Counted from the stretch's first letter, positions 31,075 through 41,218 are shown. The stretch: 45,462 nucleotides of DNA from Abyssibacter sp. (GCA_023146115.1 JAGLCS010000008.1:1-45462), one strand, 5' to 3'. Notes: generated from the letters alone by a model not told the origin. A program made the numbers and translations.

Positions 31075-31980
31075 CTATCTCACCGCCGCTAAAACGCGGC
31101 GTGGACCCACGCGTCCATCATCCAGAATTTCGCCGATTCCGATGAGGTCTTCCTGTGGCCCGATGATCGCCACGGTCCCTGCGCTCGGCGCCTTTGACAC
31201 CTGAACCGCCTGCCCTTGCCGGAGAAAAAAAGCGGACTCCTGATTCACATGCACCATGGGCCAGTCACGCAAAGCCGTCACCGCAGGCAGCAGCAGCGCG
31301 TCCAGAGGGTCACTCCCCTCTTCGGACAGGGATTGAATCGTGTCGATGGTCACCATGTCGCCGCCGAATGGTCCTGCCTGGGTCCGGCGCAGACTTGCGA
31401 CGTGCGCCAGGGACCCCGCCGCCTTGGCGATGTCTTCGACCAAGGTGCGGATGTAAGTCCCCTTGGAACAGCGAACATCCAGGCTGACGCTGGATTCCGT
31501 GACCGCGATGACTTCGATGGAATGGATCGTGACCTGCCGACGCTTTCGCTCCACCGTTTCGCCGGCTCTGGCCAGCTCATACAACCGCTGCCCGTGATGC
31601 TTCACGGCCGAATACATCGGAGGGATCTGCTCGATATCGCCGACGAACTGACTGGTCGACTGTGCGAACGCCTGTGGATTAACGGCCGCTCGACCGGTGA
31701 TCTCACCTTCGGCATCGGCGGTTGAGGTGCTTGCACCAAGCGCTGCGGTCACTTCGTACCGCTTGTCGGCATCCAGCAGATACGCTGATAATTTGGTCGC
31801 CTCGCCAAAGCAGATCGGCAACATCCCGGTGGCCAGCGGATCAAGGCTGCCGGTATGCCCGGCCTTCTGCGCATTGAACATGTGGCGAACGCGCTGCAGC
31901 ACACCATTGCTGCTCACGCCCATTGGCTTGTCGAGCAAGAGGATGCCGCTGACCGGACGCCCGCGCCTGCGTCGTGCCAT
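31075..31980 (-). CDS. truB: tRNA pseudouridine(55) synthase TruB
   Basis: TruB makes the universal pseudouridine 55 in the T-loop of tRNAs. The 301-aa product has GILLLDKPMGVSSN near the N-terminus, the catalytic aspartate D47 in GHTGSLDPLATG, the KRYEVTAALG strand, and the RCSKGTYIRTLVEDI motif, then a C-terminal PUA-like region. It starts 7 bp after the rbfA stop. The order infB-rbfA-truB-rpsO-pnp is the classical one. Confidence 0.98.
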   Translation of the reverse strand: MARRRRGRPVSGILLLDKPMGVSSNGVLQRVRHMFNAQKAGHTGSLDPLATGMLPICFGEATKLSAYLLDADKRYEVTAALGASTSTADAEGEITGRAAVNPQAFAQSTSQFVGDIEQIPPMYSAVKHHGQRLYELARAGETVERKRRQVTIHSIEVIAVTESSVSLDVRCSKGTYIRTLVEDIAKAAGSLAHVASLRRTQAGPFGGDMVTIDTIQSLSEEGSDPLDALLLPAVTALRDWPMVHVNQESAFFLRQGQAVQVSKAPSAGTVAIIGPQEDLIGIGEILDDGRVGPRRVLAAVR

Positions 31981-31987
31981 GACCGCG

Positions 31988-32356
31988 CTATTCCTTGTTG
32001 TCGGCTTCGCCCGCTGGACCGCTGTTCAGCAGCGAGCGAATTCTGTCGCTATCGGCCTGGCTGTAGTCGGGCATGAACCGCAAGGATGGCGTGTGCCGCA
32101 ACGACATTGCCTGGGCAACACGATGGCGTAGATACGGCGCACGTTCGTTCAGCACCTCGACTGCCTGATCCGCTGCTTCGCGATCGCCGAGCGCGCTGAT
32201 GTATACACGCGCCGCCGAGAGGTCCTTGGTGACCTCGACATCCGTGACGGTGGACAGACCCAATCGAGAGTCCCGGATATCGGCCGAGATCACCTGACCC
32301 AGCACGCGCTGAATGCGTGATCCAACACGACTGGAACGGGGCGTTTCACGCGGCAC
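31988..32356 (-). CDS. rbfA: Ribosome-binding factor A
   Basis: RbfA is the KH-like 30S assembly factor needed for 16S rRNA 5'-end maturation. The 122-aa product starts at GTG 32356 (MPRETPRSSRVGSRIQ) and has the conserved ITDVEVTKDLSAARVYIS-type segment (here VTDVEVTKDLSAARVYIS), LNERAPYLRHRVAQAMSLRHTPSL and an acidic C-terminal tail. It lies 36 bp after infB and 7 bp before truB in one transcription unit. Confidence 0.96.
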   Translation of the reverse strand: MPRETPRSSRVGSRIQRVLGQVISADIRDSRLGLSTVTDVEVTKDLSAARVYISALGDREAADQAVEVLNERAPYLRHRVAQAMSLRHTPSLRFMPDYSQADSDRIRSLLNSGPAGEADNKE

Positions 32357-32392
32357 GGCGGCGGACTCCTGACGGACCGAAAGGCGGAGGCC

Positions 32393-35131
32393 TTAGGCCT
32401 CAGCCGTTTCGACAACCTTGCGCTGCACTTCGATACGTTCGAAGACTTCGATATTGTCGCCGGCACGCACGTCGTTGTAGTTCTTGACGGCGATACCGCA
32501 CTCGGTCCCGGCATCGACCTTCTGCACGTCGTCCTTGTGTCGGCGCAAAGACTCGAGCTCGCCTTCATAAATCACGACGTTGTCACGCAGCACGCGAATC
32601 GGCAAACCGCGGCGGACCTGGCCTTCGACCACCAGACAGCCAGCGACCTGGCCCCACTTCGAGGCTTCGAAAACCTCGCGAACCTCGGCGGTGCCGACAA
32701 TTTGCTCCTTGGTCTCGGTGCCCAGCAGACCACTGACCGCGTCACGCATGTCGTCCATCACGTCGTAGATGACGCTGTAGTAGCGAACATCCACACCGCT
32801 TTCCTGCGCGGACTTGCGCGCCTTGGCGTCAGCACGGACGTTGAAGCCGATCACCAGGGCATTGGAGGCCGCAGCCAGATCGATGTCGGATTCGCTGATA
32901 CCGCCCACGTTGGACGACACGACCTTGACCGAAACTTCCTGGGTGGGAATGTTGGCGATGGCATCGGACAAGGCTTCGACACTGCCCTGCACGTCGCCCT
33001 TGATCATGATCGCCAACTGCTTGAGACCGCCTTCGGACAAGCTCGCCATCATGGCCGTGCGACGTTCCTTGGCCAGATCCATCTGACGCTTCTCACGTTG
33101 CTTGCTCTCACGCAATCCGACCAGTTCGCGGGCCTTCTTCTCGTCCGCCACGGCCAGGACTTCGTCACCGGCTTCTGGCGTTCCGGACAAACCCAGCACC
33201 TCGGCCGGCATGGACGGGCCGATGGACTGCACCTGCGTGCCGGTTTCATCGAACAATGCCCGGACGCGACCGAAGTTCGCGCCTGCAATGATCACGTCGC
33301 CCTTGCTGAGCGTGCCTTCCTTGACCAATACGGTCGCAACCGGTCCGCGCCCTTTCTCCAGGCTCGACTCGACCACAACACCCTTGGCCGGTGCGTCCAC
33401 CGCCGCGCGCAGTTCCAGAACCTCGGACTGCAACAGGATGGCTTCCAGCAGGGAGTCAACGCCTTCACCGGTATGGGCAGAGACATTGATGAACTGGTAA
33501 TCGCCACCCCATTCTTCCGGAATCACCTGCTCCTGCGACAACTCGTTGCGAACCCGCTCTGGGTCGGCATCTTCCTTGTCGCACTTGGTCACGGCGACCA
33601 CCATGGGCACGCCAGCAGCGCGGCCATGATCAATGGCCTCCTTCGTCTGTGGCATCAGGCCATCGTCAGCGGCGACGACCAGAACCACGACATCCGTCGC
33701 CTGGGCCCCGCGAGCGCGCATCTTGGTGAATGCGGCATGACCGGGTGTATCCAGGAACGTGACGATGCCGTTCGGCGTCTCCACGTGATAGGCGCCGATG
33801 TGCTGCGTGATACCGCCCGCTTCGCCGGCGGCCACACGCGACTTGCGGATGTAATCAAGCAAGGACGTTTTGCCGTGATCGACATGGCCCATGATGGTCA
33901 CGACCGGCGGACGCGGCTGCTTCTCCGCAGTGTCATCGGAGGCGCCAACGGCTCCCTGGATGAGGGACTCCTCGCGATCGCCCTCACTGGTGCGGCGGAC
34001 GTTATGCCCCATCTCCTCAACCAGAAGAGTCGCAGTGTCCTGATCCAGCACCTGATTGATCGTGGCCATCTCACCCATCTTCATCATCTCGCGGATGAGA
34101 TCGGTGGCCTTGATGGCCATGCGCTGCGCCAGATCACCCACGGTAATCGCTTCCGGCACTTCAATCTCGCGCACGACGGGTGCAGTCGGCCGCGCGAAGC
34201 CGTGCTCTGTCGTCACCCTGACGCGTGACGGCGAACGTCCCGACTTGCGACGACGGCCGGCCTTGCCCTTGGCCACATGGAGTTCTTCGCGGCGACGCTG
34301 CTCTTCTTCCTGCTTGTTGCGCTGCTGCTGCGGAGGTGGCGGCGGTGCCTTGGACGCACGACGCAGATTCTCTGCGGCTCGGCGGCGAGCGGCTTCAAGC
34401 TCGCCTCGCGCCAGTTCGTCCGCGATAACGCGACGTTTTGGCCCGGCTGCTTCGGCAGGGGCTTCTGGCGACTTTTCCGCAGACTCCGTTTCAGCCGGCT
34501 TGGCTTCGCCTGAAGCGGCTTCCGTCGCGGGTGCGTCATCCTTCGCGACAGACTCGGCGGGCGCCTCAGCCGCTGGTGTTTCGTCAGCCTTGGGAGCTTC
34601 GTCTACCTTGGCTTCGGCCGCTGCCTTTTCGGCAGCTTCCTGCTCGGCTGCGAGCCGGGCTTCCTCTTCGGCTTTTGCCTTGGCTTCGGCTTCCGCCGTC
34701 GCCTGTTCCTCAGCCGCGCGCTGTTCGGCCGCCTCGGCTTCCAAACGTGCCTTTTCTTCCTCAGCCTGTCGCGCAGCCGCTTCCTGCTCGGCTGCGGCGG
34801 CCGCTTCATCAGCCTCCGGGTCGCGCCGTACAAACGTGCGGCGCTTGCGCACTTCCACGTTCACCGTACGCGTCGGTGCTCCACGCTGCCCGCTCACCTT
34901 CAACTGACTACGCTTGCGCGAAGGCACCGAGATGCGCTTGTCACCAGAAGTCGACAACTTCACCGATCCGGAACCCGTACGCAGGTGCCGCAGCAACTGC
35001 AACTTGTCCTCGTCGGAAATCGCGGAGTCGGCGCTCGTGGCCTTGATCCCGGCTTCTTCAAGCTTCGTCAGCAACGCGTCAACAGCGATACCAACTTCCT
35101 TGGCCAGGTCTTGGACTGTCATTTCAGCCAT
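32393..35131 (-). CDS. infB: Translation initiation factor IF-2
   Basis: IF-2 is the GTPase that places initiator fMet-tRNA on the 30S subunit and promotes subunit joining. The 912-aa product has an N-terminal IF2N domain (1-50), a long Ala/Glu/Lys-rich charged region (about 110-280), a second IF2N domain (about 330-385), then the G domain and domains II to IV. G1 is GHVDHGKT (415-422) and G3 is DTPGH. G4 reads TKCD (Thr515) instead of the usual NKxD. The ATG at 35131 has GAGAGG six nt upstream; a second in-frame ATG follows three codons later. nusA ends 50 bp upstream. Confidence 0.98.
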   Translation of the reverse strand: MAEMTVQDLAKEVGIAVDALLTKLEEAGIKATSADSAISDEDKLQLLRHLRTGSGSVKLSTSGDKRISVPSRKRSQLKVSGQRGAPTRTVNVEVRKRRTFVRRDPEADEAAAAAEQEAAARQAEEEKARLEAEAAEQRAAEEQATAEAEAKAKAEEEARLAAEQEAAEKAAAEAKVDEAPKADETPAAEAPAESVAKDDAPATEAASGEAKPAETESAEKSPEAPAEAAGPKRRVIADELARGELEAARRRAAENLRRASKAPPPPPQQQRNKQEEEQRRREELHVAKGKAGRRRKSGRSPSRVRVTTEHGFARPTAPVVREIEVPEAITVGDLAQRMAIKATDLIREMMKMGEMATINQVLDQDTATLLVEEMGHNVRRTSEGDREESLIQGAVGASDDTAEKQPRPPVVTIMGHVDHGKTSLLDYIRKSRVAAGEAGGITQHIGAYHVETPNGIVTFLDTPGHAAFTKMRARGAQATDVVVLVVAADDGLMPQTKEAIDHGRAAGVPMVVAVTKCDKEDADPERVRNELSQEQVIPEEWGGDYQFINVSAHTGEGVDSLLEAILLQSEVLELRAAVDAPAKGVVVESSLEKGRGPVATVLVKEGTLSKGDVIIAGANFGRVRALFDETGTQVQSIGPSMPAEVLGLSGTPEAGDEVLAVADEKKARELVGLRESKQREKRQMDLAKERRTAMMASLSEGGLKQLAIMIKGDVQGSVEALSDAIANIPTQEVSVKVVSSNVGGISESDIDLAAASNALVIGFNVRADAKARKSAQESGVDVRYYSVIYDVMDDMRDAVSGLLGTETKEQIVGTAEVREVFEASKWGQVAGCLVVEGQVRRGLPIRVLRDNVVIYEGELESLRRHKDDVQKVDAGTECGIAVKNYNDVRAGDNIEVFERIEVQRKVVETAEA

Positions 35132-35181
35132 TCGAGTCCTCTCAATTCAAATCGTGGATGGGGTTTGATCGCAACACGGAC

Positions 35182-36723
35182 TTATTCCGCTGCGGCTTCC
35201 TCATCCTCAAACCAGTGGGCGCGGGCAGCCATAATCAACTCGGCCGCCTTTGCATCCGTAAGTCCGCCGAGGCCAGCAACTTCATCTGTTGCGGCTTCAG
35301 CCAACTCTTCGCGATTGGTGAATCCTTCTGCTGCCAGGGCGTAGGCAACCACTTCGCTCATCCCCGGCAGACTGACCAAATCTTCTGAAGGCTGCGCCTT
35401 GTCGCCTTCGCCGCCGCCGATCGCGCGCGACAGCAGAACATTGCGTGCCCGGTTGCGCAGCTCCTCGGCGATGCCCTCGTCGAATTCCTCGATCTGGGTC
35501 AGTTCCTCGGCCGGCACGTAGGCGATCTCCTCGATCGACGTGAAGCCTTCCTGAACCAGGATGACGGCCACTTCCTCATCGACATCCAGCTGATTGCGGA
35601 ACAGGCCGATCAGACGCTCGGCCTCATCTTCGCCCTTGCTTTCGGCGTCCTCGATGGTCATGACGTTCAACGTCCAGCCCGTGAGCTCGGAAGCCAGACG
35701 CACGTTCTGACCGCCGCGGCCAATGGCCTGCGCCAGTTTTTCGCCGTCCACGGCAACGTCCATCGCATGCGAATCCTCATCCATGATGATGGAGGCCACA
35801 TCGGCGGGCGCCATGGCATTAATGACAAACTGGGCGGGATTGTCGTTCCAGAGCACGATGTCCACGCGCTCACCGGCCAACTCGTTGGAAACGCTTTGCA
35901 CGCGTGACCCACGCATGCCGACGCAGGCACCGACCGGATCGATGCGCTTGTCCTTGGCCAGCACGGCGACCTTGGCACGCAGCCCCGGATCACGAGCGGC
36001 ACCCTTGACGTCGATCAGGCCCTGACCGATCTCGGGCACTTCCATGCGGAACAGTTCGATCAGGAATTCAGGGCGGGTCCGGCTCACGAACAGCTGCGGT
36101 CCGCGCGGCTCAGGCCGCACATCATAGAGGAAGCCCCGCACACGGTCGCCTGGGCGCATCGGCTCACGCGGAATCAGCTGATCGCGCGGGATAATCGCCT
36201 CGGCGTTTCCGCCCAGGTCCATGATCACGGCGCCGCGTTCCATGCGCTTGACCAGACCGGTGATTAACTCACCGACTCGGTCCTTGTACGCCTCGACAAC
36301 CTGCGCCCGCTCGGCCTCGCGCACTTTCTGCACGATGACCTGCTTGGCCGCCTGCGCGGCGATCCGGCCGAATTCGACCGATTCCATCGGCTCCTCGACA
36401 AAATCACCAACCTCGATGCCTTCGTATTGCGCCTGGGCATCCGTCACACGCAGCGTGCGGGTCTCGGCGACAAACACGGGGCCCTCGTAATCCTCGCCTG
36501 CCTCATCGGCCAGTGGCGCATCGTCCGGCACGATTTCCCAGCGCCGGAAGGTGTTGTAGGCACCGGTCTGCCGGTCGACCTCGACCCGCGCATCGATGTC
36601 TTCGGCATGCTTTTTCCGCGTCGCGGAGGCCAGCGCCATTTCAATGGCTTCGAAAATGATGTCCTTTTCGACGCCCTTTTCATTGGACACCGCGTCGACT
36701 ACGAGCAGCACGTTCTTGTTCAT
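35182..36723 (-). CDS. nusA: Transcription termination/antitermination protein NusA
   Basis: NusA binds RNA polymerase and modulates pausing, termination and antitermination. The product has an N-terminal RNAP-binding domain ([14 protein letters not shown]), an S1 domain (about 135-200), two KH domains with the VGMRGSRVQ and [13 protein letters not shown] motifs, and two C-terminal acidic repeats (about 360-505). Three ATGs compete. ATG 36723 (513 aa) fits the family start MNK and has GGTGA just upstream. ATG 36735 and ATG 36738 lie closer to a GGAGG, and 36738 overlaps the rimP stop. I chose 36723 by conservation, with the others possible. Confidence 0.96.
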   Translation of the reverse strand: MNKNVLLVVDAVSNEKGVEKDIIFEAIEMALASATRKKHAEDIDARVEVDRQTGAYNTFRRWEIVPDDAPLADEAGEDYEGPVFVAETRTLRVTDAQAQYEGIEVGDFVEEPMESVEFGRIAAQAAKQVIVQKVREAERAQVVEAYKDRVGELITGLVKRMERGAVIMDLGGNAEAIIPRDQLIPREPMRPGDRVRGFLYDVRPEPRGPQLFVSRTRPEFLIELFRMEVPEIGQGLIDVKGAARDPGLRAKVAVLAKDKRIDPVGACVGMRGSRVQSVSNELAGERVDIVLWNDNPAQFVINAMAPADVASIIMDEDSHAMDVAVDGEKLAQAIGRGGQNVRLASELTGWTLNVMTIEDAESKGEDEAERLIGLFRNQLDVDEEVAVILVQEGFTSIEEIAYVPAEELTQIEEFDEGIAEELRNRARNVLLSRAIGGGEGDKAQPSEDLVSLPGMSEVVAYALAAEGFTNREELAEAATDEVAGLGGLTDAKAAELIMAARAHWFEDEEAAAE

Positions 36724-36734
36724 TTCACCCGCCA

Positions 36735-37184
36735 TCATTCAACCTCCGGCACAAGGCGCGCCGACTCAATATCGCGCAGCGCAAAGCGATGCGATGTTCC
36801 ATCTACGACCATTTCGATCTCGGCGTCGTCACGTGCGGTCAGCTGACCACGAAACCGCTTGCGGCCTTCGATGCTGTCCACCAGACGCAGCTTGATCTCC
36901 GAACCGGCAAAGGCGTCGAAATGCTCCGGCTTCACCAAAGGACGATCCAGACCCGGCGAAGACACTTCCAGGGTGTAGTTCCCCGAAATCGGATCCTCGA
37001 CATCCATGAGCGCGCTAACCTCGCGACTCACGCGCTCGCAGTCGCCGAGACCGATGCCATCTTCTCGGTCAATGTACAACCGGACCAGTTGGTCCCGGTC
37101 GCCTGCAGCAAGTTGCAGCCACACGAGCTCGTAGCCGAGTGATTCGACGACTGGCTCGATCAATGCTGTCAGTTCCCGCTGCAA
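36735..37184 (-). CDS. rimP: Ribosome maturation factor RimP
   Basis: RimP assists 30S assembly, and its gene precedes nusA across bacteria. The 149-aa product has the N-terminal alpha/beta domain with [35 protein letters not shown] and a C-terminal SH3-like barrel. The start is TTG 37184: an in-frame TGA lies 9 nt upstream, and AGGAG sits 9 nt before it. An out-of-frame ATG at 37189 between them would give only six codons and could compete for ribosomes. The leader carries a promoter, a small ORF and an intrinsic terminator. Confidence 0.93.
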   Translation of the reverse strand: MQRELTALIEPVVESLGYELVWLQLAAGDRDQLVRLYIDREDGIGLGDCERVSREVSALMDVEDPISGNYTLEVSSPGLDRPLVKPEHFDAFAGSEIKLRLVDSIEGRKRFRGQLTARDDAEIEMVVDGTSHRFALRDIESARLVPEVE

Positions 37185-37204
37185 TTCATTTCACTCCTCA
37201 GAAT

Positions 37205-37229
37205 AAAAAAGCCCCGATCGGTCGGGGCT
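37205..37229 (-). terminator. Intrinsic terminator in the rimP leader (possible attenuator)
   Basis: On the minus strand, AGCCCCGA pairs with TCGGGGCT (37229-37210, loop of 4) and is followed by six T (37210-37205). It lies between the 37362-37390 promoter and rimP, only 16 bp before the rimP ribosome-binding site. It would cut most transcripts to about 150 nt unless read through. Confidence 0.82.
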
Positions 37230-37273
37230 CCCTTATCCGGTCCGATCGCCAAGCGCGCTCTCGACAAGCTCGC

Positions 37274-37351
37274 TCAGCGATACAATTCGTTCAGACGTCG
37301 GCGCCAGCGCAATCGTTCGCGCCGCTTCAGCACATGGCCCACGCCCCGCAT
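37274..37351 (-). CDS. Possible arginine-rich leader peptide upstream of rimP (25 codons)
   Basis: The ORF runs from ATG 37351 to a TGA at 37274 and encodes 25 residues, nine of them arginine, with runs KRRER and WRRRL. It starts about 4 nt after the predicted transcription start, so translation would be leaderless or nearly so; there is no Shine-Dalgarno. It ends 45 bp before the terminator hairpin. It could be a leader peptide or chance coding in a structured leader RNA. No homologue is recognised. Confidence 0.3.
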   Translation of the reverse strand: MRGVGHVLKRRERLRWRRRLNELYR

Positions 37352-37361
37352 GAGGCGCGGA

Positions 37362-37390
37362 ATTATAGGGATGACCGCCCCCACACTCAA
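37362..37390 (-). promoter_or_regulatory. Strong sigma-70 promoter of the rimP-nusA-infB operon
   Basis: On the minus strand, TTGAGT (37390-37385), a 17-bp spacer, and consensus TATAAT (37367-37362). Start expected near 37356-37354. It replaces the upstream tRNA-fMet-driven transcription seen in E. coli, where metY is directly upstream of rimP. Confidence 0.8.
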
Positions 37391-37408
37391 GGTGCCACCC
37401 GGTATTCG

Positions 37409-37420
37409 TTCACCTGAGCC
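37409..37420. repeat. 12-bp direct repeat, left copy
   Basis: TTCACCTGAGCC occurs here and again at 41164-41175 in the same orientation. The two copies flank the 5-oxoprolinase-type gene, with about 75 bp to its start and 60 bp after its stop. Confidence 0.7.
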
Positions 37421-37495
37421 TTGGTGCATTTTAGCCGCCAAGGCCCCAGATGTGCGCTGCAGCAAACCGAAATGACCGATCAGGGAACACGCTCT

Positions 37496-40400
37496 ATGAG
37501 AAGTCCTGAACGCCGCTGGCGGTTCTGGGTGGACCGCGGCGGCACATTCACCGACGTTGTGGCGCAACGCCCGGACGGTGAGCTCATCGAGTTCAAGCTA
37601 CTGTCCCGCAACCCCGATCGCTACCAGGACGCGACTGTCGAGGCCGTGCGACGGTGCCTGAATGTCGTCGCGGGCGAACCCATCCCGACCGAGCAGATCG
37701 TCGAGCTGCGCGTGGGCACGACCGTGGCGACCAACGCGCTGCTCGAGCGTACAGGCTCGAAGACCGCATTGTTCATCACGGAAGGTTTTGGGGATCTTTC
37801 CGTCATCGGCGATCAGCGCAGGCCCGATCTGTTTGCGCTCGATATCCGCCGCGAGCCGCCGCTGACCGATTGCGTATTCGAGATTACAGAACGCCTGAAT
37901 AGCGATGGCGAGGTCGTGACGGCACTGGATGAACAAACGGTGCACTCGGCGTTGGAACAGGCCAAAGCGCTGGGTTGCAAAGCCCTGGCCATTGCCCTGG
38001 TGCACGCGACCATAAACCCCAGGCATGAGCGCCGAGTCGCGGAACTGGCCGCCCGCTACGACTTTGGCGGAGTGGTCGTGTCTCACGAGGTCTCCGCCCT
38101 GCCCGGCTTTCTCGAGCGCATGCAGACCGCCGGCGCCGAAGCCTACTTGCAGGCGTCGGTCTCGCAGTACATCGATGAGCTTCGCCGCGCCCTGCCCGGC
38201 GTGACCATCCGCTGCATGCAGTCATCCGGCGCTCTGGCCGATGCCGCTCAGTTCCGCGCGTGCCACGCGCTGCTATCCGGTCCCGCCGGCGGCGTCATGG
38301 GCGCCGTTCGCACCGCCCAGGCTGCCGGCGTGGAGCGCTTGATCGGATTCGACATGGGCGGCACATCCACTGATGTGTTCCATTGCGCCGGACGCGTCGA
38401 ACGGGTCGACGAGACGCAGGTTGCCGGCGTGGTCGTGCGAAGTCCCAGTGTGCAACTGCACACCGTAGCGGCTGGCGGAGGGTCGCGACTCGGCGTTCAG
38501 GACGGACGCGCCACCGTGGGTCCCGAGTCCGCCGGCGCGTACCCCGGCCCTGCCTGCTACGGCCGCGCTGGGCCTGCCGCCGTCACCGACGCCAATCTCG
38601 TGCTGGGCCGGCTGCTCCGCGAGCATTTTCCCGCCGTGTTCGGGCAGGACGGGCGCCAGCCGCTCGACCCTGAGGCATCTCATCAAGCGCTGGACCGATT
38701 ATCCATCGCGTTGCACGGCGACAACTCACCACACTCGCCTGAGCAACTGGCCTACGGCTACATCGAGATCGCCGTAGAGAACATGGCCAACGCGATCCGC
38801 AGGATCACCGTCGAGCAAGGCATCGACACGCAGGACTACACGCTGGTTGCATTCGGCGGTGCCGGCGGCCAGTTGGCCTGCCTGGTGGCCCAGGCGCTGG
38901 AGGTCTCCGACATCTTCATCCCGGAGGCCGCGGGCGTGTTGTCCGCCCTAGGCATCGGACTCTCCGAGCTATCGCAGATCGAACAACTGGCGATCGACCA
39001 GCCTCTGGCGGCCTGCGACTCGACAACACTGCAGCACGCCATCACTGTCGCGGCCCAGCAGTCACGACAGCGCCTGGCCGATCAAGGCGTAGCCAATGAG
39101 CAGATCCGGGTGGAGTACTCTGCCGATCTGCATTTTGACGGTACCGACACCACGCTCACGCTCCCGTTTGAGCGCCTGGACCGCTTGGCATCGGACTTTC
39201 TCGAACAACATCGCCAAGTCTTCGGGTTCGCCGATCAGCAACGTGCTATCCGCTTGCGCTCGCTCACGATCGAAGCGCTGGGCGGCGGACATGGCTTCCG
39301 GCCCATCGACCCCGTACCAGCAAAGTCGCCCACCGGACGCAGCATCGACGTCTGGGCCAAGCTGTCCGGCCGGCTCGAGCGGGTCACCGCCTCGCAGCTT
39401 AGCCGTGACGACATGGCCGAAGGACAGCAAATCAAAGGTCCGGCGCTGATCACGGAACCCAATAGCTGCATCGTCGTCGAGCCGGGTTGGATGGCCACCC
39501 GCCAGCGTGGCGGGCTGCGCCTGCGACAGGCCAGCAGAGTACGCGTTGCACCAACGAACGAGAGCACCGCCGCAGACCCCATGCGGCTGGAGATCATCCA
39601 CAACCGGCTCATGGCCATTGCCGAGCAGATGGGTGAGGCTCTGCGCCGCACCGCGCACTCGGTGAACGTGCGGGAGCGCATGGATTTCTCCTGTGCCATC
39701 TACACCGCGAATGGCGAACTGGTCGCCAACGCCCCCCATATACCGGTCCACCTGGGGTCCATGGGTGCGGCCGTGCAGTCGCTGCTGCAACGGCACCGCA
39801 GCGTGTTAGCGCCCGGCAGCGCATGGCTGCTGAACAACCCGTATCTAGGCGGCACTCACCTGCCGGACCTCACCGTGGTGTCCCCCCGGTTCGACACCTC
39901 GGGCGAGTTGGTGCAACTGGTGGCAGCCCGTGCTCATCATGCCGACGTGGGCGGCATCACCCCGGGTTCGGTACCCGCCGAAAGTCATCGCCTGGATGAA
40001 GAAGGCATCATCTTCGACGGCCTCTGCATTGTTGATGAGTCCGGCTTTCACGAAGCGGTCATCCGCGATCATCTCGGCCAGGGCCCCCACCCGGCCCGGC
40101 AACCAGACCTGAATCTGGTCGACCTGCGCGCCCAGATCGCGGCGTGCCACCAAGGTCTTGCTGGGCTAGATAGGCTGGACGCCCAGTTCGGCGCTGCACA
40201 AGCACAGGCTTATCTGCACCATATTCTTGATCACTCCGCCGATTGCGTTCGCCAGATGATCCGCGCAGTCCAACCTGGAACTGGCAGCGTCGACCTGGAC
40301 GACGGCACACCGATACGCGTCTCGCTGACACCGGACCGACATACAGGCCATCTCGTACTGGACTTCCAGGGCACAGGCACGCAGCACGCCGGCAACCGCA

Positions 40401-41104
40401 ACGCCCCGACCGCGATTACCCGCGCTGCCGTGCTGTACGTGTTGCGGTGCCTGCTCGCACGCCCTTTGCCGCTCAATGATGGGTGTCTGCGGCCTGTCGA
40501 GCTCCGAATCCCGGCTGGCAGCCTGCTCAATCCGGAACCTCCGGCAGCGGTCGTGGCCGGCAACGTGGAAACCTCCCAGGCCATTGTGAATGTATTGCTG
40601 GAGGCCTTCGGGTCAGCAGCCCACGCCCAAGGCACGATGAACAACCTGAGTTTTGGCAACGACACCGAGCAGTACTACGAGACGATCTGCGGCGGCGCTG
40701 GCGCGGGGGCCGGTTTTGCAGGCGCCGACGCGGTGCAGACACATATGACGAACTCACGAATGACCGATGTCGAGGTTCTCGAACGACGGCACTCGGTTCG
40801 CGTCGAGCAGTTCGGTCTGTGGCGGCAGTCCGGTGGTGCGGGCCGCTCACGAGGCGGCAGCGGAGCGATTCGCCGCTTGCGATTTCTGAGCGAGATGGAC
40901 GTCAGCGTGCTGAGCTCTCAGCGCAAGACCGCCCCCCGAGGACTGCACGGCGGAGGCGATGGAACCTGCGGGCGTAACACCCACTATAGGAACGACGGAA
41001 CACGGCAGGATCTCGGGCCACAGGCGAGGCTCCAGGTACAACCAGGTGACTGCATCGAAATCCGTACGCCCGGCGGCGGCGGCTGGGGCAAGCCGGAGGA
41101 TTGA
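37496..41104 (+). CDS. Hydantoinase/5-oxoprolinase family protein (HyuA-HyuB fusion)
   Basis: The 1202-aa product joins both halves of the ATP-dependent 5-oxoprolinase/N-methylhydantoinase family. The N-terminal HyuA-type half has the actin-like ATP motifs VDRGGTFTDV (12-21) and IGFDMGGTSTDV (about 283-294). The HyuB-type half starts near residue 695 (MRLEIIHNRLMAIAEQMGEALRRTAHSVN). Full length and fusion order match single-chain 5-oxoprolinases, which open pyroglutamate to glutamate with ATP. The open frame reaches TTG 37421, but ATG 37496 (preceded by AGGGAA) gives the family start; ATG 37472 is another option. It stands alone on the plus strand between tRNA-fMet and rimP. Confidence 0.9.
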   Translation: MRSPERRWRFWVDRGGTFTDVVAQRPDGELIEFKLLSRNPDRYQDATVEAVRRCLNVVAGEPIPTEQIVELRVGTTVATNALLERTGSKTALFITEGFGDLSVIGDQRRPDLFALDIRREPPLTDCVFEITERLNSDGEVVTALDEQTVHSALEQAKALGCKALAIALVHATINPRHERRVAELAARYDFGGVVVSHEVSALPGFLERMQTAGAEAYLQASVSQYIDELRRALPGVTIRCMQSSGALADAAQFRACHALLSGPAGGVMGAVRTAQAAGVERLIGFDMGGTSTDVFHCAGRVERVDETQVAGVVVRSPSVQLHTVAAGGGSRLGVQDGRATVGPESAGAYPGPACYGRAGPAAVTDANLVLGRLLREHFPAVFGQDGRQPLDPEASHQALDRLSIALHGDNSPHSPEQLAYGYIEIAVENMANAIRRITVEQGIDTQDYTLVAFGGAGGQLACLVAQALEVSDIFIPEAAGVLSALGIGLSELSQIEQLAIDQPLAACDSTTLQHAITVAAQQSRQRLADQGVANEQIRVEYSADLHFDGTDTTLTLPFERLDRLASDFLEQHRQVFGFADQQRAIRLRSLTIEALGGGHGFRPIDPVPAKSPTGRSIDVWAKLSGRLERVTASQLSRDDMAEGQQIKGPALITEPNSCIVVEPGWMATRQRGGLRLRQASRVRVAPTNESTAADPMRLEIIHNRLMAIAEQMGEALRRTAHSVNVRERMDFSCAIYTANGELVANAPHIPVHLGSMGAAVQSLLQRHRSVLAPGSAWLLNNPYLGGTHLPDLTVVSPRFDTSGELVQLVAARAHHADVGGITPGSVPAESHRLDEEGIIFDGLCIVDESGFHEAVIRDHLGQGPHPARQPDLNLVDLRAQIAACHQGLAGLDRLDAQFGAAQAQAYLHHILDHSADCVRQMIRAVQPGTGSVDLDDGTPIRVSLTPDRHTGHLVLDFQGTGTQHAGNRNAPTAITRAAVLYVLRCLLARPLPLNDGCLRPVELRIPAGSLLNPEPPAAVVAGNVETSQAIVNVLLEAFGSAAHAQGTMNNLSFGNDTEQYYETICGGAGAGAGFAGADAVQTHMTNSRMTDVEVLERRHSVRVEQFGLWRQSGGAGRSRGGSGAIRRLRFLSEMDVSVLSSQRKTAPRGLHGGGDGTCGRNTHYRNDGTRQDLGPQARLQVQPGDCIEIRTPGGGGWGKPED

Positions 41105-41163
41105 GCGACGAACGACGTGAACGCCTCACGGCACAGTCGAAATGACCTCACAGATGCGTTCTA

Positions 41164-41175
41164 TTCACCTGAGCC
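41164..41175. repeat. 12-bp direct repeat, right copy
   Basis: TTCACCTGAGCC, identical to 37409-37420 and in the same orientation. It lies between the 5-oxoprolinase-type stop codon and the tRNA-fMet terminator. Confidence 0.7.
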
Positions 41176-41184
41176 GAAAACGAA

Positions 41185-41209
41185 AAAGCCCTGCACTAGG
41201 CAGGGCTTT
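41185..41209. terminator. Bidirectional terminator between the 5-oxoprolinase-type gene and tRNA-fMet
   Basis: The 9-bp stem AAAGCCCTG/CAGGGCTTT has a 7-nt loop. On the minus strand five T and a further T-rich tail follow, 10 nt after the tRNA-fMet CCA. On the plus strand it lies 80 bp after the 5-oxoprolinase-type stop. Confidence 0.85.
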
Positions 41210-41218
41210 CGATTCGGT

